A DNA stretch of 64,000 bases from Sphaerolaimus hirsutus (lineage: Eukaryota > Nematoda > Chromadorea > Monhysterida > Sphaerolaimidae): assembly GCA_964036195.1 (NCBI GenBank), contig OZ038452.1, positions 8,736,704 through 8,800,703 on the forward strand, given 5' to 3'. This document shows positions 23,101 to 32,394 of this stretch, in pieces. Below the pieces are notes generated by a model. That model saw only the letters and a program-made list of their open reading frames with translations. It had not been told where the DNA came from and did no database searches. The number at the start of each line of letters is the position of its first letter. The first letter of the stretch is position 1. The translations under genes and the position numbers were made by a program.

Positions 23101-23912
23101 AAAAAACTCAGGCATGAACGAGTGCATGGATGGTCTGAATTGGCGCATGATAGACGAGTTTGACTACGTGTGCGTCAGCCAGAGTGTCCACGAAGATATG
23201 ATACAACAGCGCTTCCAACCAGTCACATCGGTGTGTCAAATTGTGGCCTGTTCCAAAAATACGGAGACCTAAAATATAGTGAATATTGTTTTATATACCG
23301 TATATCCTCGAATTACCCTCCGGGGGTTTATTTTTTCAGAGTGGAAATTTTGAGGGGGGTTTATTTTTCAGAGTGGAAATTTTGAGGGGGTTTTTTCGAG
23401 GGGGAGGGGGTATTCTTTCGCCAGAAATTTTTTGAAATCCCAGTACTAAATTGTTGTTTGTAACGTACACAGACGTCGAAAAATGGAACAAAAACCGCGG
23501 TTTATAGAGTCTATAAGACTTATAAATATATGTACGTAGACGGTATAAACCCTGTTCTAACGTAACACAGTCATTGTTTTTAACGTGTGTTCTGCGTTTC
23601 CCGGATCACAAACCGCATTACGTCCTATATACAGTAAATTTGGGGGGGGGGTATTTCGAGGGGGTTTATAAATTCATAGTGTCCATTTTGAGGGGGGTAT
23701 TTCGAGGAAATACGGTATTGAAAATTGTCATTTTGCAGCCCCCTTGCCCCGACAACATGACACTGCGCAAGGCATTCTCATCCGACAACAAATGTGTTTT
23801 GCTCAGCGAACACGATGTAGTAAGAAAACAGAACACTCGGCGGCCGTTCACTCAGAGATATTACGCATTTTTCAATGGAATTGATGCGTTGTTCCACAAG
23901 AATGGAAACTAA
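14184..23912 (+). CDS. Secreted zinc metalloprotease (metzincin-like), at least 14 exons
   Basis: Exon 1 (14184-14367) encodes a signal peptide (MQFYLSLVRFLCILQYLIDF) and a segment with SMILCKYADRN. Further exons: 17443-17539 (NVLGWFQVPHTK), 17604-17660, 19203-19296 (HENVIVVVNDGAAAVFC), 19389-19491, 19770-19908, 20302-20351, 20415-20585, 20652-20786, 21901-21990, 22065-22172, 22531-22666, 23112-23230 and 23739-23912 (TAA). From 19203 onward all phases match. The active site is VAHEMAHSFSIGHSF, an HExxHxxxxxH motif with Ser where metzincins usually have Gly. The Met-turn is DDRYDLMSTANAY, followed by GPNFAGPHLDFLGWLP. Downstream are a beta-rich part (YTVEFRTKVGND) and Cys-containing segments (CLPGFSGW, NECMDGL, PPCPDN). 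At least one exon between 14367 and 17443 was not found, and 17604-17660 does not join 19203 directly. Substrate unknown. At least eight transposons lie in its introns. Confidence 0.85.
14624..15145. mobile_element. hAT MITE, CACAGTTGTTAAAA ends
   Basis: The ends CACAGTTGTTAAAACG and TTTTAACAACTCTG match those of the hAT relic at 10438-11875. The exact 8-bp duplication is GTAGGTAG (14616-14623 and 15146-15153). The interior is rich in TACGTTTACG and AGTAAAAGTAAAA words, with no coding sequence. Confidence 0.85.
15161..16586. mobile_element. TAGGGTTGG-type TIR element with AAAAAACATCGG subterminal repeats
   Basis: The ends are TAGGGTTGGCCGATG and TTTTTTCCAACCCTA, flanked by GTGATGGA (15153-15160 and 16587-16594). 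Subterminal A/T runs of the form TTTTTTAAAAAACA occur at both ends. A second element (15364-16174) is nested inside. The duplicated GTGATGGA is itself the start of a TAGTGATGGAAAAGCGCC-type element, so this one jumped into an older TIR. Confidence 0.83.
15364..16174. mobile_element. TAGTGATGGA-type TIR element with GGCGCC arrays
   Basis: The ends are TAGTGATGGAATGGCGCC and GGCGCTTCTCCATCACTA, with exact 8-bp duplication GTATCAAA (15356-15363 and 16175-16182). Arrays of TGGCGCCATTGGCGCCTGGC-like units lie at 15374-15500 and 15995-16160. Nested in 15161-16586. The long frames over the arrays are repeat translations. Confidence 0.85.
16958..17326. mobile_element. CCGTATTTCCTCGAAA-type MITE
   Basis: The left end is ATCTCCGTATTTCCTCGAAA and the right end TTCGAGGAGATACGGTAT. 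C-rich words CCCCCCTCGAAATACCCCC lie inside. Same family as 23296-23717 and 52362-53280. It lies just upstream of protease exon 17443-17539. Confidence 0.75.
17741..18293. mobile_element. CCGGGTGGCC-ended inverted-repeat element
   Basis: Left GGGTGGCCTATGTCAGGCGC is mirrored by GCGCCTGACGTGGGCCACCC at the right. Inner parts also pair (TTTGGTATGGGGTAAAT against ATTTACTTACCCCATACCAA). About 550 bp without coding sequence, in a protease intron. Confidence 0.78.
18464..19022. mobile_element. TAGGGTGTCAAC-type TIR element with CCGTTTTCCG arrays
   Basis: The ends are TAGGGTGTCAACTTTCCG and TTGTTGACACCCTA, with exact 8-bp duplication GGTATAAT (18456-18463 and 19023-19030). The whole interior is TTTTTTCCGTTTCCGTTTTC-like repeats. 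Non-coding relative of 2302-3992, in an intron of the protease gene. Confidence 0.85.
19935..20230. mobile_element. TACCGTATTTACTCGAATAAT MITE
   Basis: TACCGTATTTACTCGAATAA at the left mirrors TTATTCGAGTAAATACGGTA at the right. G-rich blocks (GGGGGGGGGGGCTATTCGAGG) lie inside. It is in the intron between protease exons 19770-19908 and 20302-20351. Related truncated copies at about 22350-22440 and 44800-45107. Confidence 0.8.
20833..21135. mobile_element. TAGTAATGTAAAAGCGCC-type element with GGCGCC arrays
   Basis: The ends are TAGTAATGTAAAAGCGCCAC and TGGCGCTTTTCACATCACTA, with exact 8-bp duplication GCCAAGAG (20825-20832 and 21136-21143). The interior is almost entirely GGCGC/GCGCC words. 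In an intron of the protease gene. Confidence 0.85.
21335..21704. mobile_element. Truncated CAGGGACG-type GC-rich MITE (reverse orientation)
   Basis: The right end CCCCCCTGCGTACGTCCTTG equals the outer end of 54952-55397 in reverse, preceded by the same GGGGCGGCCGCCCC block and a GGCGCTGGCGCC block. The left end is missing, so it is cut or overwritten. In a protease intron. Confidence 0.65.
22173..23111. other. Introns of the protease gene around exon 22531-22666
   Basis: Apart from exon 22531-22666 and a truncated CCGTATTTGCTCAATTAATT MITE end at about 22350, nothing is recognised here. Confidence 0.4.
23296..23717. mobile_element. TACCGTATATCCTCGAATTACC-type MITE before the last protease exon
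   Basis: The left end is TACCGTATATCCTCGAATTA and the right end TATTTCGAGGAAATACGGTA. The interior holds GGGGGGTTTATTTTTCAGAG repeats and a 200-bp centre like the copy at 52900-53160. Its right end is only 21 bp from the exon start at 23739, so it contributes to that intron's 3' part. Confidence 0.8.
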
Positions 23913-24198
23913 AGCTCAATGCATGTTTGTGCCGTGATTTCTGATGCATAGGCGCTTAAAAAATGGCACCATAGAAGAATGGCGGTTGGACGTTATCAAG
24001 AACTTTTTAAACGCCAAGTATTTACCACTTTTAGTGCCATGTGAAGTGCTGCGCCACGTTGGCGCTAAATGAAAAGTTGCTACCGGTTTTTAGAAATACA
24101 TAACGCTTAGCGTTCCAAAAATACCGGGAGATTTAAGTTTTTTAATATCAGAAAGTATAGGAAATCTTATGCATTCTCTGGGTTTTTCTGAAGGGATT

Positions 24199-24364
24199 TA
24201 CCGTATTTCTCCTGATAGAACGGTATACCTCCAATAAGAACGGAACCCCCAATATTACGGCAGGTATTGGCACTTACCCCCACAAAAAATATATATTTTG
24301 TATATAAAATATATTTAAATTATAAAAAATAGAATGACACCCTTCTATTAGAAGAAATACGGTA
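24199..24364. mobile_element. Short TACCGTATTTCTCC MITE
   Basis: The left end TACCGTATTTCTCCTGATAG and right end CTATTAGAAGAAATACGGTA pair imperfectly. About 166 bp. Confidence 0.65.
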
Positions 24365-24567
24365 GTTATATTTTCTTATGGGGAAAAAATATATAAAAAC
24401 ATAAAAATTCATATTTTCAGTGAAATTTTATTTGAATTTTGAGTTTTTTTCTGAGACAATTTGAATTGAGACATTGAAATAGCACTTGGCGGCACTCCGT
24501 TGCGCTAATCGTGGTTCATGTTTCATTTTTTTCGACCATTACACTTTTAATCTTACATACAATTAGG

Positions 24568-25174
24568 TAAACTCGGCGGACATTATAGAAGTCAATGGTC
24601 TAAGGAATTTTTGTACGAGTGCGGTATAAATCAACGATAGGGTCACATGTGAATTTGGCCCACGTCCAAGTTGCTCTGCGTTTCAGACAAATGAGAGCGA
24701 AAAACGCAGGTTTCATGTTCGCATCACTGATTATCGCTGCGGAATGCAATAAATCGATCGGAAATGATCACAAGTACAATAGTTAACACATTTGCGATCA
24801 TTTCCAGTCGCTTAATTGGATTCCACAGACGTAATGAGTAACGCAAGCATAAATCCTGCGTTTTTTACCTCATTCGTAAAATACGTTACCCGATGCGTGC
24901 CAAGTTAACATACCAGATATCTATCACATTCGTTTTTTTGAGGAATTCTTTAGCACTGTTTGAGCGCGATATCTAGCTTTCCGACTGTGTATTTTTATAT
25001 CCGTGTATTTTTATATCCGTGCTTTATCCATTTATTTTTCACATTTAAAAGTTCAATCGGTTTAAAAAAACTCTTGAATCAAACGGAATGCGTCCGTTCA
25101 AATTCGAATTTGAGACATATCTTACTCGTACATAAAAGAAGGAAAGCTGATTCGTTTCATGTCTGCCGAGTTTA
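24568..25174. mobile_element. TAAACTCGGCGGACATTA MITE
   Basis: The left end is TAAACTCGGCGGACATTATA and the right end CATGTCTGCCGAGTTTA. The interior word GTCAATGGTCTAA is shared with the copy nested in the hAT relic (about 11078-11655). No coding sequence. Confidence 0.75.
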
Positions 25175-26516
25175 GCTATTTTTAGTCGTTACTTCTGTCA
25201 GTTTTATGCCTGATTGCATCGAGTTTACATCGAGTCATCGCTATGAAATAATTGAATATTTACTGTTTGTGGACTATTACATAATATTTACTTTTTCATC
25301 ACGCATTCATTCAGGTTTTATTTGTGCGCAAGGTAAAAAGCTGTTAAAGCTCGTTAAAAACACCTAAATGGCGCCGTCATAAGTGGGAGCCGCGCAGGGG
25401 ACAGCCCCAGAATTTGTTAATTGTAAAAGACCCTGTAAAATGTCATATGTAATGTAAAAGGCCCTGTAGTGTCAAAAGTCAAGCAAAACGTTCAAGTCAC
25501 AAAAAATAGGTTAAACAATCGGAGAAGAGTGGACGTTGATAGCATAGTATTACCTGAACGAAATTTAACAGGGCGCCAAATTACTGTTGTTTTTCGAAAA
25601 GTGCATACAGCAACAGTCGCACATCCGCTTCCGATCACATGACCGCCCGGATGTACGAACCGACTGAGACATCTTAGCGACCACTTTACCCACAGATAGT
25701 GTTTGAAATTTGGTCTACAAGAATCCTACATGTTTTTCATGGCTAAGGTTGCGCGCCGATCCGTGCCAGCGCGAAATCCACCTGTGTTGGATAAGGCGGG
25801 GTCGCTGTTAAAAAGTTTTGTTTTCTGACTCAAGATTTTTCAAGATAACTTGTTATAGCCGATCCGGCATCGTATTCATCGCAATATTTAAAAGTGAAAT
25901 GGCAAGTAAAATGGTAAAAGCGAAGTAAAATGAAGTGAGCAGTAAAAATGGCACTTGCGGAACCGGCACCTGGTAAAGCATTGAAGAACGTAAATGTTAT
26001 TTAATTTATCTAATTATTTAACTCAATTGTGAATCTATCAATATCTCAGTCACTTTATTCATCAAAACACGGTAGCATTATTTGTAAAACATGCTCTCAG
26101 CTAGCTTGGTACACGAGATAATTATTGTAAGCTGGAAAAGTGAAAAATATTTTAAAGAAACGAAATCATTGCAAAAAAGGAACGAATCTGTATTTTAAAT
26201 CACGAATTGTGGCAATGACATGGAATTTTTATCAATCTCCGAAGTTGCGATTTTTCTATGGAATTTGCAACGCGGATAGGCAACAAACCGTTAAAAATTA
26301 CAAAATACGACATCATAACGGCCCACGTAAAATTGAAAAATCAGAGGAACAACACCGACAAGTATAAAAGCCCATATATGACAAAAAACCCTAAAACACC
26401 TATATTATTTACATATTCGCCGCACTAACAAAATTGAACACATCTCTGCAGGGTGACTTAATTTAAGCTTCCAAGAATAGGATGTTCCATTTAGCGTCCC
26501 GGCGATAAACTGGTGC
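25175..26516. other. Gene-poor stretch
   Basis: No exon, TIR or known repeat was recognised in this A/T-rich 1.3 kb apart from short repeated words such as CCCTGTAAAATGTCA (about 25430), which also occur near 21760-21850. Confidence 0.35.
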
Positions 26517-27673
26517 AGGGCTAGATAAGGGGGGTTGGTGAACCCCCAAAGCGCCCAGCTATCACTCTATCCCGGAGGCCGCTCAGCTATCTACTACCCC
26601 CTGAACACCCCCCCCCCCCCGAGGGTGCACTATTACGCACATGAACATGATGAAACCCGTCACGCACAGAAGCCCATCACGCACACAACTGGAGCTGTGT
26701 CCGTCACGGGCGTATGTGCGTGACGGGTTTATTTGCGTAAAAGGCATTTGTGTGTTTGGCTTGTGAACGGATACACCCAACATTAGCCCCCCCTCTCCCC
26801 CGCTGGAAAAAAGTATAAATTTTTTCTAAAAGTGTTTTTTTCTAAAAATGACTTCGAATTTTTGATATTTTTCTGAAAATAGTTTTTAATTTTTTACTTT
26901 TTTTACTTTTTGTATTTTTGAGCACAAGGTAGAAAAAATAAACATAAAAATTGATTTATTTCTCCGAAAAATTCGAAAATTCAAAAGTATTTTCCAATTT
27001 TAGAATTTTTTCACGGTTTTTGGCAGAAAATGTGTAAAAAACGCAGAAACACAGTTCAAAAATCTGGTTTACATGAATTTATGTGTAGTGATAGAAAAGA
27101 AATGTGCAGATGTGTCTGCAGTAACAGCTCGGAAGGCTATAAAAGATGGATGTGTATTGAAAATTCACCAGAAAATTCGAAAATGCAGTAATTTGATCCA
27201 ATTTTTTTTGAAAAGTCCTAAAAAAAGATTTGAAAAGTAATCAAAAAGATTCAAAAATTCAGAAACTATTTTTGGAAAAAATTTGAAAATACAAAGTCAA
27301 TAAAAAAACAAAAATTTGAATACTTTTTTCCAGAAGTCATCGTTAGCGGGGGGGGGGGGGGGTGTAATGTTGAGCGTACCCGTTCACAAGCCCGACACGC
27401 ACATATGCCTATTACGCACATAAACCCATAACGCACATACACCCGTCATGCACACAGCTCCAGTTGTGTGCGTGATGGGCCTATTTGCGTGACGGGTTTC
27501 ATCATGTGCGCGATTGGCGTATGTGCGTGACGGGTTTATTTGCGTAATAGGCCTGGCCCGTATTGAACCCCGCAATCACCCAAAAAACAAATTTTTTTTA
27601 GCTATCTATCCTCTCGGAGGAGCGATTTACAATCCATCCAACCCCCGGAGGGTCAAAATCTAGCCTACACCTG
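26517..27673. mobile_element. CAGGGCTAGATAAG-type element of the CAGGGG/CTATCTATC group
   Basis: The ends are CAGGGCTAGATAAGGG and AAAATCTAGCCTACACCTG, with an imperfect 8-bp duplication AACTGGTG / AACAGGTG. Just inside are CTATCCCGGAGGCCGCTCAG words shared by the CAGGGGTCTC elements further right. The centre is A/T-rich and weakly self-complementary. Confidence 0.65.
26630..27560. repeat. Paired blocks of CCCGTCACGCACATA words
   Basis: Two blocks (26630-26760 and 27380-27560) are made of CACGCACATAAACCCGTC-like units in both orientations, facing each other across 620 bp of A/T-rich DNA inside the element 26517-27673. They are subterminal repeats or a nested element. The units are irregular in length. 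Confidence 0.55.
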
Positions 27674-27867
27674 AACAGGTGATACTCCTGGCCTACCCCT
27701 ATGAAAACTCAAGTAAAATGACAGGTCCTCAGCTAAAAAAATAGTTGAGTCCATGTCTCCCCAATATTCCGCAACTTCATATTTATAACATCAGTACAAA
27801 GACGAAAATTTACCATCAGTTGTAATGACTAAAAAACTGGATGCTTGCCAATTCCGGGGAATAAAAA

Positions 27868-30800
27868 TCACAAGCTCCGCCTTCTCCGATGCCTCGCGAT
27901 AGCCAAAAACTTTTTGGCAGCCTTCACTTCGTGTTTATACCGTTCATCTGTCCACATCGCGTCGCGAACTTTTGTCAAAATTTCGCCTAGCCAATTATCG
28001 CCCCTCCACGCAGCTCTGGCTCTCGCTCTGCGGATATTTTGGCATAATTTTTGTAGCTGTGAAAGCTAGGTATAGAAAGGGAGGGATGATCGCTAAAAAT
28101 AGGTGAAACATAGATTTCAGAAAAATAAATTCTCCACTAGTTTTTGATACACCCGATAGTAAAAAACATACATTTCAATAGTACAAAGAGAGAAAAGTAA
28201 ACTATTTTAACCAAAGGTTGAAAATACCTAGACAGAAAAGGTATGAAAATTGAGCAATAATTTATACAAAATCGCTAAAAAAAATTTCCACATAAGTTAG
28301 ATAAGTGGCTGGTTGTTGAGGGTAACTTCCTTCCATGAACCAGAGTTGTTCAAATACTGGTATTTTTGGAAAACGTAAACGTAAATAACTTTTCCAAAAT
28401 GAAAGTAAAAATACTAAAACGTAAGGTATTTTCAAAATACCTGGGAAAACGTAAAATAAAACGTAAACGTAAAAAAAATTATTACAATATTCCATCTAAT
28501 ACAAGGGCGCCCTTCCATGTTTCGCCAACTTAATATTAGAGACGTCATCTGTTGGAAGCTACCCTTCTATTTTTTCGCCAGTTTTTCAGTCAATTTTTCA
28601 CGTTCTGTCAACGTTTTCCCAAGTGTTATGCCACAAAAAAATTGTAATTTTAGTATGATGATTCGTAGAGTTATTTCAACATTTGATCTTCAAAATGCCC
28701 CCCCCCCGCGTACTATCGTAACCTCTGGGATATATGTAATTTATGCATATTATGTTGATTCTCGCACATCGGCTCTACGGTAGAATTTCAAAAATAAGAA
28801 ACGTGAGCCGCGCACCAAAATGACTTTAGACGATAATTTTTCAGCTTACCGAGCCCAACACAAATAAAGGAGGAAACCCCGCAGAAAAACGCAAACACTG
28901 GCACCAAAAGATAACAAATACTCAACAAAAATACTCACTCTGGGTCGGTGATACTCATGCCGATACCCCAGCGCACGTCTCTCGGGTTGCATTCCACCAA
29001 AGTTGTACCTCTGGTCAGGAAAAGATCCCATCGCAAGCCGGGATTCTGGTCATACTGATGTGCAAAAAATTGGGGAATAGTTGATTGTGGGAATCGGCTC
29101 TCGTTATTTCGGTATTTTACGGGTATTTTTGGGTATCCAAAAATTTGGAATAGACAATACCCGTGGGAATTTTTCACACTGGTATAGCTGGTGACTATTA
29201 CCGATGCACAAAAACAACATAATTTTTTTAACAAAAAAATCGTGGAAATAATTCACGTTTTCCATATACCCGGTCAAAGGCAATGTTTCAAGATTCTATA
29301 AACGAAAAGTGGGCCTCATGGGAATAATTTCGAAGAATTTTTTTTTTTAATTCTTGAACTACTGCCTCACTTCAATACGCATTCCATCAACATGCAAAAA
29401 TAGTTGCTAAAGCACACAACCCTAAAAACACAACGTGTCGTGTGCCATACCAACCATTTTCGCGTCATTTTATTACTGCTTTAAAAAACATCAACAATAA
29501 GATACCACTCACACAAATTGCAACTTTTGCCACTTTTGGAATGGTGCCAAGTAGCTGCGATTCCTTTGATTTTGCCAATTCTCTGTTCACTTGTTAATTA
29601 GCACACATTTTGGACTTGTGCCAAATAACGAGGGCCTATAAATGCGTGCATACAAGTCGTCTCATAATAAAGCAATCAATTTCAATTTTATTCGATTTTG
29701 TTTTTTATAAAACAAAATCTGAAGGATAAATTGAGGCCAGCGCGAGACCCAAATGTCAATTCAGGATACAATTTAAAATTTGTGAATGGTAAGTATTGAC
29801 CACTGGCGGGGCGGACAATTTTCTAGTCCGATTTAAGGAATCGACCGACAGGGAGAAAACGTGTCTGGTCAGTGTAAATTCACCGCACTGAAATATAAAT
29901 TCTTATATGTCACATTTAAGAACTTATTGAACTCACCTTCGCTTTTTTCCATAAAAAAACTACGCAAACTAATATGATGTATGTAAATTCATACAAACAT
30001 AAAACATACAACAAATATTTGGCAAAACAAATAATTTCACTTAATCCATTTTAGATTAAAATATCTATTATTATTTTTGCATTTTTAACAATAATACTAT
30101 TAAGATTATTACTTTACTGCGTATCTTACTGTCCACGCAATTTGCATTTGCAAATGGATTTGTGCATGCGGTTTGCAAACACAATGAATCCCCATTTCCA
30201 TTTCCATTAAAAGTGATGGTGATTTCAAAGCGCAAAAAATGCACCATACCAGAGTAACCGCACAACAAAGGAAAACCCAAAAATCTGTCGGAAAATGGCG
30301 ACAGCGCCACAAACACCTTGTGCCACGACGCCAAAACCATGGCGTATCTGCTTGGCGTAGACCAAATTTTCTGGTCGAAATTCTTTATATTCGAACTTGA
30401 GCCGAGCGATTTGATTTCTTTCGGATCAGTAGACGCGAGAATTTTGTCAGCCGACTCCCGGTCTCCGAAAGTCACTGCGAAATAGGCAAAAATTAAGATT
30501 TTTTTCCAAAATAATTTTCCGTTATTCAGTTAACTGGAACTGAGCAATATCCAGGGTTGGGGCGTTATTGTTTTTCAATTATCGAGCAATCCGTGCAAAA
30601 CGATTTGCATGTGCAAATTCAGAAATTTGAAACACAGGCGCAACACTATTCGAGTACATCTGATTGGTAATCTGATAAATGTGATTAGTACCTACAGTCG
30701 TACCCAAATGAGGTCGACAAATCGCCATGAACGAGTACATTTCCCTGATTTCCACATGCAAATCAATTTCTACACCGCCTTGCGGACTCGGATGAAGCGC

Positions 30801-31576
30801 CCACAGCGCCACCATAATTAGTGAGCGAATGCAAGCTAAAAATAAAAAATCGTGGCGGAAAATTCAAAGCACTGCCGTTTATTCACGACCCCAGAAAAGC
30901 CCCTCCCCAGAAGACAAAAAAAACTGACTAGCTTTCATCCACATATAATACTGTTCAGTGCAATTGAAATCACGGCCGTCGATTTTCAAATTAGGACAGG
31001 AATAGTGATTGGAAAACACGAATTTCTTCGTGAAAAACAGCGTGAATTCTTCAGGTCCCGATTGAACCGGCGAGGGCGGCGGCGGAGAATCCGAATTCAT
31101 GTCAATTTTGTTTGAATTGTGTCCATCATTCATGCGATTTCCGGGACTCTCATCTCGCGCGTGGCACCTGACATTTTTAATTTTATTTAAAAAAAATTAA
31201 CTGGAGTTTTTGAAGGAAAAAATGGTTTCAAATAAAAATGGTTGATAATATTTTCTAGTAAATGTAAATGAATCTTGAATGACTCTGTGAATATTTTACA
31301 CATGCAATTTCAAAAATAGGAACACCCTCTCTACACCCCAAAAGTTTTCTATTGAGCATAAATCAATTTACCCTCGGACACCCTCGGTTCCTAGTCACCA
31401 TTTTAGCAAAAATGTGAAAAACAAACCGATTGTGTCTCCCTTTGCCTTTTTGTCTATGTCCACGTGAAGGCATCTCGCCAAAATCCCCATCCCATTCCAA
31501 CTGCGAACGATGGTCATTTTGTTGTCCAAACTGTCCACCAAAATCATGTCCGTGTTCATGTTCACCATGTCCGTGT
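27868..31576 (-). CDS. NADAR (YbiA-like) domain protein, 3' exons
   Basis: Five phase-matched minus-strand exons: 31576-31427 (His/Gln-rich, [15 protein letters not shown]), 31167-30929, 30474-30317, 29054-28939 and 28027-27868 (stop TGA). The NADAR domain begins in the second exon ([20 protein letters not shown], then EQYYMWMKA), continues with [20 protein letters not shown] and [15 protein letters not shown], then [20 protein letters not shown], and ends with [19 protein letters not shown]. The E-Q-Y-K, W and 'WGIG' blocks are those of the family. NADAR proteins act on ADP-ribose-linked substrates. Family members remove ADP-ribose from guanine or cleave riboflavin-pathway N-glycosides, so this is probably a glycosidase in ADP-ribose metabolism. 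Donors include GTTTGT, GTCAGT, GTGTTT and GTGAGT. The domain looks complete and unbroken. Confidence 0.88.
28345..28490. mobile_element. hAT MITE fragment (CAGAGTTGTT end)
   Basis: It begins CAGAGTTGTTCAAATACTGG and continues with AAAACGTAAACGTAAA words as in the elements at 10438 and 14624. No matching right end was found. It lies in a NADAR intron. Confidence 0.55.
29055..30316. other. Large NADAR intron without recognised features
   Basis: An intron between exons 30474-30317 and 29054-28939. A/T-rich, no transposon ends recognised. Confidence 0.4.
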
Positions 31577-31800
31577 CTGGGTGCATCATGATTGTGAAGT
31601 ATAAAAGGATAAAAATAACAAATTGATCCATACGCTTATGAGGCATGAACCATCACTCTCAATGTATTAAACTTCTCTTCTAAGTTTATTTGAGCTCTGT
31701 TTGATGTCCATTTCACTTGAAGTCACAAATGTTTCACGAAAGGCTGTATACAAGTCGACAAAAATCGAATTTTTTTTCGGCAGAAAAAGACATTTATAAT

Positions 31801-32246
31801 TGTTACGTGGCCGCTGCCACGTTAAAGTTTCCAAAAGAAAAATAGACAAGTGCTCAGGGACGGTCCACTCGCAGTGGACCCGCACGTCAGCGGTTCACGC
31901 AGTTCACAACAAATCCCCCAAGTCAACTCAACACAACTTCATGTCAACTCGGAATGTCGGTGGGTAAGTGAATAAATACAGCCACGGCACGCGAAGCGAC
32001 ACAGAAAAATACTCACCCGAACGCTGGGTGAGGACAGGAGAAAATGTAGATAAAACGCTGACGCACTGATAAAAGAGTGAAAACGCGGGCGCCTAATAAA
32101 CGCGCCGCCCGCGGGAAAACCTCGGATTAGGGCGCGCAGCGCACGCATAATACCTGCGGCGCGCATGAAAACACGTGAATAAAAATAGGTGCGGTGCAGG
32201 GGGATAACTGCGACGCGCACCGTTTAAGCGGTGCGCCGCCGCAACA
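31801..32246 (-). repeat. 3' LTR of the gypsy element
   Basis: 446 bp, TGTTACGTGG to GCCGCAACA. Contains the hairpin GGTCCACTCGCAGTGGACC (about 31863) and CTCACCCGAACGCTGGGTGAG (about 32012). Short frames inside it are not genes. Confidence 0.93.
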
Positions 32247-32256
32247 CCCCCCTCCA
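32247..32256 (-). promoter_or_regulatory. Polypurine tract
   Basis: On the minus strand a GGAGGGGGG run directly precedes the 3' LTR, as expected for plus-strand priming. Confidence 0.8.
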
Positions 32257-32394
32257 AGGCACTTACGGGGCCTACTCTAAAAACGCCAGAATTTTCAGAA
32301 ATTTCACAAGTGGGGGTAAATGCACCAAAATTTGGGATAAATGCACCAAAAATAAACAAACGAGACTTCCCACCACCATATAAAACACATCACC

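Noticed and set aside
26630-27560. Repeated CACGCACATAAACCCGTC units looked briefly like a CRISPR array
   Set aside because: Units vary in length and orientation, there are no unique spacers of constant size, and the context is an animal transposon.
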